From NCBI RefSeq assembly GCF_002197755.1, contig NZ_NHOT01000003.1, forward strand, positions 1,116,001 through 1,180,000: DNA of 64,000 bases, written 5' to 3'. Positions 54,424 to 63,863 of this stretch are shown here, piece after piece. Numbering within the stretch: position 1 is the stretch's first letter; every line of letters starts with the position of its first letter. Below the pieces are notes generated by a model, which was given only the letters and a program-made list of their open reading frames with translations, searched no databases and was not told the origin of the DNA. The position numbers and the translations under genes are program-made. This DNA comes from Pedobacter sp. AJM. Its GTDB lineage: Bacteria > Bacteroidota > Bacteroidia > Sphingobacteriales > Sphingobacteriaceae.

Positions 54424-56010
54424 ATGAGAAAAGTAGATTTTCTGGTAATTGGTTCAGGCATAGCAGGTTTAAGTTTTGCACTTAAGGCTGCGAAATTTGG
54501 TAAGGTTTTAATTATTACCAAATCAAATGAGGATGAATCCAATACAAAATACGCTCAGGGTGGAGTAGCTGTAGTGGTAGATAAAGGTGATTCTTTTGAT
54601 AAGCATATCCAGGATACACTTATTGCCGGTGATGGTTTATGTGATGAAAAAATTGTGGAAATCGTTGTAAAAGAGGGTCCTCAGCGAATTCAGGAGATCA
54701 TCGACTATGGTATCAACTTCGATAAGGATAACTCCGGTTTTTATGATTTGGCTAAAGAGGGTGGGCACTCTGAACACCGTGTTTTGCACTATAAAGACAT
54801 CACTGGTTATGAGATTGAGCGCGTGTTACTAAATGAAATACATGACAATTCCAACATAGAGATATTAACACATTACTTTGCATTGGAGTTAATTACCCAG
54901 CATCACTTAGGTGAGTTTGTGGATAAACGTACCGAAGATATTAACTGTTATGGTGTATATGCCTTTAACACAGAGCTTAACGATGTGGAAAAGATTGTGG
55001 CAAATGTAACTGTGATGGCATCCGGTGGTGCCGGTCATGTGTATTCGGCCACAACAAATCCAGTAATTGCAACTGGTGATGGGATGGCGATGGTTTACCG
55101 TGCAAAAGGAAAAGTGAGGAATATGGAGTTTATTCAATTCCATCCAACCGCTTTATACCATCCTGGGGAATATCCTTCATTTTTAATTTCTGAAGCTGTT
55201 CGGGGTTTTGGCGGTGTATTGCGACGTAAAAACGGCGAAGAATTTATGCATGAATATGATGAACGTAAATCACTGGCACCACGCGATATTGTAGCCAGAG
55301 CCGTAGATAATGAAATGAAAAAGTCTGGTGATGATTTTGTTTATCTGGACATTACCATGCGCAGTAAAGCTGATATTCTGAAGCATTTTCCAAATATATA
55401 TGCCAAATGTTTATCCATTGGGATAGATATGACTAAAGACTATATTCCGGTTACACCAGCGTCGCATTATATGTGTGGTGGTATTCTGGTTGATGAATAT
55501 GGAAGATCATCTATCAAAAATCTTTATGCTTGTGGTGAATGTTCATCAACTGGTTTACATGGTGCCAACAGACTTGCTTCTAATTCCTTATTAGAAGCAA
55601 CAGTATTTGCACACCGCATTTTCCAGGATGCGATAGAAAATTTTAAAAATAACGTTATCCCGGAGCATATTCCGGAATGGGATTCTAAAGGTGTGATTCA
55701 AATAGATGAAGATATTCTGGTAACACATAATTTAAGGGAGCTGCAAAAAATTATGGGTGATTACGTTGGTATTGTCCGTTCTGATTTTCGTTTGGAACGT
55801 GCACACCGTCGTTTATTCCTGATATATCAAGAAACAGAAGAATTTTATAAAAGAAATAAAGTTTCGGTTAAACTTTGCGAATTGAGAAATGTAATACAAA
55901 CCGCTTATATCGTTATTAAGTCAGCTATGCAGCGCAAAGAGAGTAGGGGATTACATTTTACAACGGATTATCCAAACCATGCCAATGACTTAGTTGATAC
56001 CGTTTTTTAA
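54424..56010 (+). CDS. nadB: L-aspartate oxidase
   Basis: Flavoprotein that oxidises aspartate to iminoaspartate, feeding NadA. The 528-residue protein has the FAD motif VIGSGIAGLSFAL, KYAQGGVAVV, EGGHSEHRVLH, MEFIQFHPTALYHPGE, RRKNGEEFM and the C-terminal CGECSSTGLHGANRLASNSLLE. Length is normal. It is divergent from nadA, sharing one control region. Confidence 0.97.
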   Translation: MRKVDFLVIGSGIAGLSFALKAAKFGKVLIITKSNEDESNTKYAQGGVAVVVDKGDSFDKHIQDTLIAGDGLCDEKIVEIVVKEGPQRIQEIIDYGINFDKDNSGFYDLAKEGGHSEHRVLHYKDITGYEIERVLLNEIHDNSNIEILTHYFALELITQHHLGEFVDKRTEDINCYGVYAFNTELNDVEKIVANVTVMASGGAGHVYSATTNPVIATGDGMAMVYRAKGKVRNMEFIQFHPTALYHPGEYPSFLISEAVRGFGGVLRRKNGEEFMHEYDERKSLAPRDIVARAVDNEMKKSGDDFVYLDITMRSKADILKHFPNIYAKCLSIGIDMTKDYIPVTPASHYMCGGILVDEYGRSSIKNLYACGECSSTGLHGANRLASNSLLEATVFAHRIFQDAIENFKNNVIPEHIPEWDSKGVIQIDEDILVTHNLRELQKIMGDYVGIVRSDFRLERAHRRLFLIYQETEEFYKRNKVSVKLCELRNVIQTAYIVIKSAMQRKESRGLHFTTDYPNHANDLVDTVF

Positions 56011-56101
56011 ATAGTATCGTCATGCTGAACAATTCAGCGTCTGATATATTAAACAATGCTTAAATACCCTGAAATGAATTCAGGTGACTTAAAATCATGT
56101 T

Positions 56102-56617
56102 ATGCCTTTAATACTGCCGGTAAAAGATAAATATCCATTAATAGGAAAGGATAATTTCATTGCAGAAAATGCCACCATTGTTGGCGATGTAATACTTGGG
56201 GATAATTGCTCTGTATGGTTTAATGCGGTGATCAGGGGTGATGTAAATGCCATTACAATCGGAAATGAATCCAACATTCAGGATGGCGCGGTCATCCATG
56301 CCACTTATTTAAAAGCATCCACACATATTGGTAACAGGGTATCCGTAGGCCATAATGCCATTGTACATGGCTGTACCATTCAGGATCATGTTTTAATCGG
56401 AATGGGTGCTATTGTAATGGATCATGCTGTGGTTGAATCGTATTGTATTATAGCAGCAGGTTCTGTTGTTTTAGAAAATACCATATGCGAAAGTGGTTAC
56501 CTGTATGCAGGAACACCGGCTAAAAAAATAAAGCCTGTTACTGAAGAGCAAAAGGCTTTATTAAATAAATTACCAGATAATTATATCATGTATTCTAATT
56601 GGTTTACCCATCCATAA
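56102..56617 (+). CDS. Gamma carbonic anhydrase-like hexapeptide protein
   Basis: The 171-residue protein has a left-handed beta-helix of hexapeptide repeats (residues about 10-140). Zinc-binding His residues lie in IQDGAVIHATYL and VGHNAIVHGC. NAVIRGDVNAITIGNESNIQDG is characteristic. Members interconvert CO2 and bicarbonate or act as unverified relatives (YrdA-type). The stop is next to that of the convergent lipoprotein gene. Confidence 0.92.
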   Translation: MPLILPVKDKYPLIGKDNFIAENATIVGDVILGDNCSVWFNAVIRGDVNAITIGNESNIQDGAVIHATYLKASTHIGNRVSVGHNAIVHGCTIQDHVLIGMGAIVMDHAVVESYCIIAAGSVVLENTICESGYLYAGTPAKKIKPVTEEQKALLNKLPDNYIMYSNWFTHP

Positions 56618-58261
56618 CTACTCTTTTGGAGGGGGTGGAATAGTTAAATTATCTACCCTTTCCCAATTTGCACGGAGTGATTTTTCATCAGGAGAATACC
56701 AGATTTTTTCTGGTTGTGTACCTGCTTTTATATTTCCGGTATCCCAGATGCCGTTTTTATTTTCATCATAAATTACCCGGATAAAGTATTTTCCGGCGGG
56801 ATAATTGGCAAAATTGATGATACTGTTTTTAGACACCGTATATCCTTTAATCGGATTCTTTTTTTCATCAATAAATTCAACAATATAGCTTTTCGTAGTG
56901 TCAGGTACCGTGATATTTAAAGCTAGTGTGCCATAGCTGTCAATAGTCTCCAGCTTGAAGTTTTTATTGATTTCCTTATTTTTAGCATTAAATATGGCTG
57001 TAAAGGCGCCAGGTGCAAACTTAATATCATAGGTTCGCTTATTGCGCCAGCTATATTTGATATAATATTTTAAAAAGTCTACACTATCCTTAATGAGTTC
57101 AAAGTTGGTTCGTTTAACTGAATCTTCCAATAAGGTAATTTTCGAAGGGTCTGCACTATTAACGGGAAAGTTAAAGGTCAATGTGTATCGCTGATATGGA
57201 TTAAGCTTTCCTGAGGTGATATTGTCAGTTATTGTTAGATCCCTTGTGTAGTTATCTTTCTTCCCGCGGTTAAAATTGACCGTTTGCAAAACCTTTCCCT
57301 GATCTTGAATGGCCAGTTTAACAGAATCGAAACTAAGATCAGTTAGCCATACTTTTGCGGTATCCTTCATTTTGCTAAAAAAAACTTTCTTTCCTACGTC
57401 AGCTGCCGGAGGTTCCATAACTGTTATTTTTGGAGCCTTTAATTGTTGATTAAAGATTAAAGATATACTTCCATCATTATTCAGTTTTCTATCCAATATT
57501 CTAAATTCAGGGGCCACTTCCTTAAATACCTGTAAATTTACATTTTCAATATTTTTATCAATAACCAGCGGTTCTTTAATATACCCAACTTCATCAGAAA
57601 GTTGCTGATATATTTTATCGCCTCCACTTTCACTTTCTTTTAAGGCATATACTTTATAAGTACCTTGACGTAAATTATTCAGTTTATAATTTCCGGAGCT
57701 GTCAGTTAGCGTATAAATAGGTGCACGTTTTTTTCCAAATAAGGTATCCCGTTCAATAGGTAAAATAAAAACAACGGCTTCTTTTTCTAATACACCTGTT
57801 AAGGCATTACCCACTTTTCCACTAATGGATAGTGAATCAATTTTAGAACCGGTTGAAAAAACATATGATAGATTTTTGATGATGTTATTTTCATTAATAT
57901 CGGCCACTGATTTTCCAAAGTTCAATGTATAGGTTGTATTTTTCTCCAGTGAATCTTGTAACTCAATTTGAAGGATTCTCTTTCTCGCCTTTAAAATTGG
58001 CGGACGTTCCTGATCGGGAGAAATTGAAAATTCTTTAAACTCATTATTAAGTTTAATAAATTCATCAAATTCAATAACGATTTTTTTTGCATTGAAATTT
58101 CTGGTCAGATCTTTGGGCGTCATATTTAAAACCTTTGGAGGTTTTGTATCTTTAGGACCACCCTGAGGAGTTTGAATACTTGCACAGCCAAATAATAATA
58201 ACATCACTGCTACAAGTAAGATATTTTTAACGTTCAAATATTGATCTTTTATATTTGGCAT
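56618..58261 (-). CDS. Ig-like domain lipoprotein (conserved in Bacteroidota)
   Basis: The 547-residue protein has an N-terminal lipobox LLLFGC (Cys at about 26) followed by ASIQTPQGGPKDTKPP. An SbsA-type Ig-like domain comes next (PPKVLNMTPKDLTRNFNAKKIVIEFDEFIKL), then a carboxypeptidase regulatory-like stretch (YTLTDSSGNYKLNNLRQGTYKVYALKE). Near the C-terminus IRVIYDENKNGIWDTGN resembles a calcium-binding loop. It is probably anchored in the outer membrane with a structural role; no enzyme motif is seen. Confidence 0.85.
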   Translation of the reverse strand: MPNIKDQYLNVKNILLVAVMLLLFGCASIQTPQGGPKDTKPPKVLNMTPKDLTRNFNAKKIVIEFDEFIKLNNEFKEFSISPDQERPPILKARKRILQIELQDSLEKNTTYTLNFGKSVADINENNIIKNLSYVFSTGSKIDSLSISGKVGNALTGVLEKEAVVFILPIERDTLFGKKRAPIYTLTDSSGNYKLNNLRQGTYKVYALKESESGGDKIYQQLSDEVGYIKEPLVIDKNIENVNLQVFKEVAPEFRILDRKLNNDGSISLIFNQQLKAPKITVMEPPAADVGKKVFFSKMKDTAKVWLTDLSFDSVKLAIQDQGKVLQTVNFNRGKKDNYTRDLTITDNITSGKLNPYQRYTLTFNFPVNSADPSKITLLEDSVKRTNFELIKDSVDFLKYYIKYSWRNKRTYDIKFAPGAFTAIFNAKNKEINKNFKLETIDSYGTLALNITVPDTTKSYIVEFIDEKKNPIKGYTVSKNSIINFANYPAGKYFIRVIYDENKNGIWDTGNIKAGTQPEKIWYSPDEKSLRANWERVDNLTIPPPPKE

Positions 58262-58382
58262 GTTTTAATCGATATAATGTATTTTCTATTGTTTTTGAAT
58301 ATTATCATTAAAAATATTTTTTATTCGCTTAAATCAATTAATATAACGTCTGCTTTTTATTATTTAAAACATTGATTATCAG

Positions 58383-60245
58383 CTACTTATTGATATAAAC
58401 CATTAAAACAGATATATCCGACGGTGAAACACCTGAAATTCGGGATGCCTGACCTAAAGTACGTGGTTTAATCTTAAATAACTTTTCACGGGCTTCTTTT
58501 GAAATGGAAACTATTTTATTATAGTCGAAATCTGGTTTGATTTCTTTATCTTCCATCTTCAACATTTTAGCCACGATTTCATTTTCCTTTTCGAAATAGC
58601 TTTCATATTTAATTTTGATTTCAGCTTGTTCAATTGTTTCTTGATCTAAATCCTTTGTATTTTCTGCAAGTAGTTTACTAACTTTTATAATATCCTGTAA
58701 ACCTACATGCGGTCTTCCAACCAAACTATGAATTTTTACATTTTGGTTAAGCAAACTAGATCCCAGGCTTTCAAGCATTGGATTAGCATCAATCATTTCT
58801 ATACCCTGACTTTTCGTAAATTTTACCAGTGCGTCTGCAGCAGCAACTTTCTGATTAACTTTTTCTAAACGCTCATCTGAAATTAATCCCAACTGATGGC
58901 CAATAGGAGAGAGACGAATATCTGCATTATCTTGTCTTAATAGTAAACGATGTTCAGCTCTTGAAGTAAACATTCGATAAGGTTCTTCTGTCCCTTTAGT
59001 AACCAAGTCATCAATTAAAACACCAATATAACTATCTGATCTTTTCATGATTAATTCATGCTGATCGTTAATTTTCTGATGTGCATTAATCCCCGCCATG
59101 AATCCTTGGCAAGCCGCTTCCTCATAACCGGTAGTTCCATTAATCTGTCCGGCTAGAAATAAGTTATTAATTAATTTGGTTTCTAAGGTGAGTAATAATT
59201 GTGTAGGTGGAAAGAAATCATATTCTATCGCATAACCAGGTCTGAACATTTTGGCATTTTCAAATCCGGGAATTAATCTAAGTGCTCTTTGTTGAACATC
59301 TTCCGGAAGAGAGGTTGAAAAACCATTTACATAAATTTCACAAGTGTTCCACCCTTCAGGTTCTACAAAAATCTGGTGTCTGTCACGTTCTGCAAAGCGG
59401 TTTATTTTATCTTCTATAGATGGACAATATCTTGGTCCTAAACCTTTGATTCTACCAGTAAACATAGGTGATTTTTCAAAACCTTCTTTTAAGGTTTCAT
59501 GAACTTCACTATTGGTATAGGTAATCCAGCAACATCTTTGATCTTTTGAAACCTCTGTATCTGTGAAAGAAAATTTACCTGGATTTTCATCTCCCCATTG
59601 TTCTTCCATTTTGGTATAATCCAAACTTCTTCCATCAACACGGGGTGGGGTACCGGTCTTCATCCTTCCGGATTCCATGCCCAGCTCTACCAATTGTTCT
59701 GTGATTCCGGTTGATGCTCTTTCTGCTGTTCTACCTCCGCCGAATTTTTTCTCACCGATATGCATTACACCATTAAGAAATGTACCATTGGTTAATACAA
59801 CTGCTTTGCTTTCTACTTCAATTCCTAAAGATGTTTTTATGCCATATACAGTATTATCTTTTACCAATAGACCAACTACATTGTCTTGCCACATATCAAC
59901 ATTTGGTGTGCTTTCTAATGCCAGTCGCCATTCTTCAGCAAAGCGCATCCGATCTATCTGTGCTCTGGGGCTCCACATCGCAGGGCCTTTAGATTTATTT
60001 AGCATTCTGAATTGAATAGTAGATTTATCAGAGATTATACCTGAATATCCTCCTAATGCGTCTACCTCACGAACAATCTGTCCTTTTGCTACACCGCCCA
60101 TTGCAGGGTTACAACTCATTTGGGCAATAGTACCCATGTTCATTGTAATTAATAAAACTGATGATCCTAAGTTAGCAGCAGCAGCAGCAGCTTCACAACC
60201 TGCATGCCCTGCACCAACCACAATCAAATCATATTTTGAAAACAT
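58383..60245 (-). CDS. mnmG: tRNA uridine-5-carboxymethylaminomethyl modification enzyme MnmG
   Basis: With MnmE it modifies the wobble uridine of several tRNAs, using FAD. The 620-residue protein has the dinucleotide motif [85 protein letters not shown] and the C-terminal helical domain ending [17 protein letters not shown]. Two parS sites lie directly upstream. Confidence 0.97.
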   Translation of the reverse strand: MFSKYDLIVVGAGHAGCEAAAAAANLGSSVLLITMNMGTIAQMSCNPAMGGVAKGQIVREVDALGGYSGIISDKSTIQFRMLNKSKGPAMWSPRAQIDRMRFAEEWRLALESTPNVDMWQDNVVGLLVKDNTVYGIKTSLGIEVESKAVVLTNGTFLNGVMHIGEKKFGGGRTAERASTGITEQLVELGMESGRMKTGTPPRVDGRSLDYTKMEEQWGDENPGKFSFTDTEVSKDQRCCWITYTNSEVHETLKEGFEKSPMFTGRIKGLGPRYCPSIEDKINRFAERDRHQIFVEPEGWNTCEIYVNGFSTSLPEDVQQRALRLIPGFENAKMFRPGYAIEYDFFPPTQLLLTLETKLINNLFLAGQINGTTGYEEAACQGFMAGINAHQKINDQHELIMKRSDSYIGVLIDDLVTKGTEEPYRMFTSRAEHRLLLRQDNADIRLSPIGHQLGLISDERLEKVNQKVAAADALVKFTKSQGIEMIDANPMLESLGSSLLNQNVKIHSLVGRPHVGLQDIIKVSKLLAENTKDLDQETIEQAEIKIKYESYFEKENEIVAKMLKMEDKEIKPDFDYNKIVSISKEAREKLFKIKPRTLGQASRISGVSPSDISVLMVYINK

Positions 60246-60263
60246 TTTAATCTTTATTTAAAT

Positions 60264-60279
60264 TGTTTCACGTGAAACA
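60264..60279. other. parS site 1
   Basis: TGTTTCACGTGAAACA, an exact match to the widely conserved chromosomal parS core bound by ParB. It is perfectly palindromic and extends to 22 bp at 60261-60282. It lies 18 bases upstream of the mnmG ATG. Confidence 0.88.
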
Positions 60280-60306
60280 ATTATGTTTTTAGTATTATTT
60301 CAAATA

Positions 60307-60322
60307 TGTTTCACGTGAAACA
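60307..60322. other. parS site 2
   Basis: A second identical TGTTTCACGTGAAACA, 43 bp from the first (centre to centre). Here the perfect palindrome extends to 34 bp (60298-60331). It lies in the 94-base gap between the ABC-F gene's stop and mnmG. Confidence 0.88.
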
Positions 60323-60339
60323 TATTTGAAAATGACTTT

Positions 60340-62199
60340 TTACTCTGATAATTCTAACCAACGTAAGGTTAAATCATCTAATTTAATTTTTAAGGTTTCA
60401 ATCTCTGAGGAAATTTCTTGAATTTTAACGTAATCGGATGAATCAATATTGTTGAGCATTTTAGTTAATTCAGCGATTTTATGTTCAGCTTCGTTCATTG
60501 CCTTTTCACTATCATCCAGTTCCTTTTGTTCTTTGAAACTTAATTTCTTTACAGCTTTAATTGGAGTAGATTCTGCTATTGGTACAATAACTTTTTTTGT
60601 TTCTTTAACTTTTGGTTGATCTAAACTTAAACGATATTCAGAATAGTTGCCATTATATATTTTTACTACACCTTCGCCTTCCATAATAAATAACTGATCA
60701 CTCATCTTATCGAGTAAGTACCTATCATGGGAAACAAGCATTAATATACCCGGAAAGTTTTCTAAAAATTCTTCAAGTACATTTAAGGTGTCTATATCTA
60801 AATCATTCGTTGGCTCATCCAGAATTAAAAAATTAGGATTCTGCATCAACACTTTCATGAGGTTTAGTCGCTTTTTTTCACCGCCACTTAATTTTTCTAC
60901 CATGCCGTGTTGTTTCTTTGGCGGGAAGAGGAAAAGCGTTAATAGGGCAGAAGCTGTGATCACAGAACCATCTGCCATCTTAATATATTCGGCATCTGAT
61001 TTAACGATATCAATTACCCGTTCTTTCGGATCGAAGGTTAAACCACCTTGTTTATAGTAACCGAAAACGGTAGTTTCACCAGTATCAACTTTTCCAGCAT
61101 CAGGAGCTAATTGACTGGTAATAATATTTAAGAGAGTAGATTTTCCTGTACCATTTTTACCGGCTAAACCAATTCGATCTCCTTTTTTAAAGGTGTAACT
61201 AAAATCGTTTATAATTGAACGATCGTCGAAGGATTTTGCAATGTGTTCAACCTCAATAATCTTCCCACCCTGGCGAGACATCTTCATCTGAAGGTTAATA
61301 CTCTGATTATCAGACTTTTTCTTAGATTTCTCTTCTAGATCATAAAAAGCATTGATTCTGGCATTGGATTTTGTTCCACGAGCCTGTGGCATGCGTCTCA
61401 TCCACTCCAATTCTTTTTTTAATAGCTGCTGGTTCTTGTGTAATACAGTCGCATCTAAAGCTTCTCTTTCAGATTTTTTTTCTAAAAAGTACGCGTAGTT
61501 TCCATTATAATTGAAAATCTTACCTCTGTCTAATTCGATGATGGTATTACAAACATTATCTAAAAAGTATCGATCGTGAGTAACTAATAAGATTGTTTTC
61601 TGACCAGTGGTCAACAGTTTCTCCAGCCATTCGATGGTGTCAATATCCAAATGGTTGGTTGGCTCATCTAAAACTAAAATCTCAGGATCTTCAATGAGTA
61701 ACTTGGCTAAGGCCAATCGTTTCTTTTGTCCACCCGAAAGCGTAGCGATTTTTTGCTGCAAATGAGTAATGCCCATTCTATTCAAAATGGTTTTGATCTC
61801 ATGCTCATACTCCCAGGCATTGTGCTCGCTGAGTTCTTCATATAACCGATTCAGCGTTTTTTCGTCTGGATCCGGATTTTCAATTAATTCCTCATATTCT
61901 TTGATCAACTGTTGCTGCTTGTTTTCTAAAGAAAAAATATGATCGCTAATAGAATAACCTTCAGTAAACTGAGGCTCCTGATCTAAAAAGCCAATTTTAA
62001 CAGCTTTGTTTTTTACAATTTTTCCTTCGAGCGGAGGGAATCTTTCTGCCAATAGTTTTAAAAGTGTACTCTTACCAGCGCCATTTATACCAACCAACGC
62101 TACACGCTGACCAGAGTTAATACCCAAGGTTAAATTTTTAAATAGCCATTCATCATGATAACCATGACCTAAGCCTTCTGCCGCAATTAGTGTGCTCAA
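60340..62199 (-). CDS. ABC-F family ATPase (Uup-like)
   Basis: The 619-residue cytoplasmic protein has two ATPase cassettes in tandem and no membrane part. Walker A motifs are GINGAGKST and GKNGTGKST; signatures are LSGGQKKRLALAKLL and LSGGEKKRLNLMKVL; both have LDEPTN. The linker (about 240-310) and a C-terminal coiled coil (about 540-619) match Uup, which acts on ribosomes or branched DNA. It is read from a TTG start at 62199; a TACTTTTG box lies about 37 bases upstream. Confidence 0.93.
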   Translation of the reverse strand: MSTLIAAEGLGHGYHDEWLFKNLTLGINSGQRVALVGINGAGKSTLLKLLAERFPPLEGKIVKNKAVKIGFLDQEPQFTEGYSISDHIFSLENKQQQLIKEYEELIENPDPDEKTLNRLYEELSEHNAWEYEHEIKTILNRMGITHLQQKIATLSGGQKKRLALAKLLIEDPEILVLDEPTNHLDIDTIEWLEKLLTTGQKTILLVTHDRYFLDNVCNTIIELDRGKIFNYNGNYAYFLEKKSEREALDATVLHKNQQLLKKELEWMRRMPQARGTKSNARINAFYDLEEKSKKKSDNQSINLQMKMSRQGGKIIEVEHIAKSFDDRSIINDFSYTFKKGDRIGLAGKNGTGKSTLLNIITSQLAPDAGKVDTGETTVFGYYKQGGLTFDPKERVIDIVKSDAEYIKMADGSVITASALLTLFLFPPKKQHGMVEKLSGGEKKRLNLMKVLMQNPNFLILDEPTNDLDIDTLNVLEEFLENFPGILMLVSHDRYLLDKMSDQLFIMEGEGVVKIYNGNYSEYRLSLDQPKVKETKKVIVPIAESTPIKAVKKLSFKEQKELDDSEKAMNEAEHKIAELTKMLNNIDSSDYVKIQEISSEIETLKIKLDDLTLRWLELSE

Positions 62200-62236
62200 T
62201 TTTTTTGTATTTCGGATTTATAAAGGAAAATTAGTG

Positions 62237-62244
62237 CAAAAGTA
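62237..62244 (-). promoter_or_regulatory. TAnnTTTG box of the ABC-F gene
   Basis: The minus strand reads TACTTTTG then C, about 37 bases before the TTG start. Confidence 0.6.
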
Positions 62245-62675
62245 AGGATAAAATAATTGGTAGGGTACATAGATGTTTCAAAGTAGCTATGTATCAGTTA
62301 AAAATGGCAAATTATTGATTGTTATTGGAATTACTTGGCCATAACGGTTCCAGTAATTTCTCTTAGAACGAAAACAGCGGCTGGACTCGCTCCGCCGCTG
62401 CTTCTATCATTAACTAAAACTAAACTATATTTTTATGATGATTGATTAGTATTTTCAAATCATCGGCATGTTTTCTATAAATAAGACTAACACATGCTTG
62501 AAAAGTTGCAGGCATGAACGTTCTATTATACAAGTGTATATTAATCATCGATGAACGCCGCCAAGTAATAGACAAACAGGTAAGAAAGAATAGATTGATT
62601 TAGGTGATGATTATATAGTTACTATTGGATTTTAAAAAGAAAAAGTAGAAATTGAAAGCTTCTAAATCTAATGAT
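62245..62675. other. Intergenic region with a GC-rich hairpin
   Basis: About 430 AT-rich bases between the ABC-F promoter box and the threonine aldolase-like gene. The only clear structure is a stem at 62375-62400 with arms CAGCGGC and GCCGCTG around TGGACTCGCTCC. No T-run follows. No open frame or RNA gene is recognised. Confidence 0.5.
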
Positions 62676-63863
62676 ATGTCTGAATTTAAGCGACGTGATT
62701 TCCTGAAATTATCTACACTGTCTACATTGCCATTGATCGCATCGTCAATGCCTTTGAATGCATTCAGTGGAAAAAACGGTCAAGTCTCAAAAGACAGTGA
62801 GGCAGTATATTTCATTAATGATGGAATTTTTTATCGTCCTGAAGACTTTATACAGAAACTTCAGGAAATCAATAGCTTAAATCCTATAGAAAGAGATAGT
62901 TATGGTGAAGGTGCTACTGTAGAAAAGCTATTAAATAAGTTTAAGGATATAACAGGGAAGGAATCCGCCGTTTATCTTCCAAGCGGAACATTAGCGAATC
63001 AATTGGCTATAAGTGTTTTATGTGGAAATAATACGAAAGCTTTTGTTCAGGAAACAAGCCATGTGTACCGTGATGAGGCAGATGCAGCACAAACCTTATT
63101 TAATAAAAGATTAATTCCGCTTGCAACAGGTAAAACTTACTTTACTTTAGAAGAATTGAAGGAATCGGTTAGGTATCATAAAGAAAACGAAGCTTTTTTT
63201 GGTGCTATTGGAGCGGTTTCAATAGAAACACCAGTTAGAAGAACCTTTAATCAAGCTTTTCCCTTGAGTGAAATGAAGAGGATTTCAGCATGGTGTAAGG
63301 AGCAAGGCTATAAGATGCATTTAGATGGTGCCCGCTTGCATATGGCTACGGCTTTCACCCATTCCACAGTTAAAGAATACGCTTCTTATTTTGACACGGT
63401 TTACATGTGCTTATATAAATATCTGGGCGCTACAGGTGGCGCTGTTTTATGTGGCGATAAAGTGGTTATTGATCAAATGCACCATCTGATTAAAATACAT
63501 GGAGGTGGGATTTTTACCAACTGGCCAAGTGCGGCAATGGCACTACATCATTTAAACAATATTGATGAAGTGATGAATAAGGTAATGACTAAAGCAAGTG
63601 ATTTTATGTTACAAATGAAGCAACTGAAAGGGTTAACATTTATTCCGTTTGAAAATGGTACGAATCAGTTTAATGTTGCGGTAGACAAAACCATTGATGC
63701 TCAAAAACTTAATGGAAGGTTAAGAGCTGAACACAACATTATTTTTGGTCAGCCTCAAGAGGATGGCTTTGTGAAGGTAAAAATGAATCCCACATTGTTG
63801 CGAAGAGATAATAAGAAAATTTTCGATGCATTTAAAGAAGCCCTTGCATTTGCAAAAATTTAA
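62676..63863 (+). CDS. Tat-exported threonine aldolase/beta-eliminating lyase-like PLP enzyme
   Basis: The 395-residue protein begins with a twin-arginine signal, FKRRDFLKLSTL, then a hydrophobic stretch (LPLIASSMPLNAFS), pointing to folded export to the periplasm. The mature part is a fold-type I PLP enzyme like low-specificity L-threonine aldolase: TGKESAVYLPSGTLANQLAI, HLDGARLHMA (Asp-Gly-Ala-Arg) and CLYKYLGATGGAVLCG, where Lys would hold PLP. ATG 62676 is chosen over TTG 62652. The reaction in vivo is uncertain: glycine and aldehyde from hydroxy-amino acids, or another beta-elimination. Confidence 0.85.
   Translation: MSEFKRRDFLKLSTLSTLPLIASSMPLNAFSGKNGQVSKDSEAVYFINDGIFYRPEDFIQKLQEINSLNPIERDSYGEGATVEKLLNKFKDITGKESAVYLPSGTLANQLAISVLCGNNTKAFVQETSHVYRDEADAAQTLFNKRLIPLATGKTYFTLEELKESVRYHKENEAFFGAIGAVSIETPVRRTFNQAFPLSEMKRISAWCKEQGYKMHLDGARLHMATAFTHSTVKEYASYFDTVYMCLYKYLGATGGAVLCGDKVVIDQMHHLIKIHGGGIFTNWPSAAMALHHLNNIDEVMNKVMTKASDFMLQMKQLKGLTFIPFENGTNQFNVAVDKTIDAQKLNGRLRAEHNIIFGQPQEDGFVKVKMNPTLLRRDNKKIFDAFKEALAFAKI

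Noticed and set aside
60261..60331. Pair of terminators for mnmG or the ABC-F gene
   Set aside because: The palindromes have almost no loop, lack T-runs, and match the parS core exactly.
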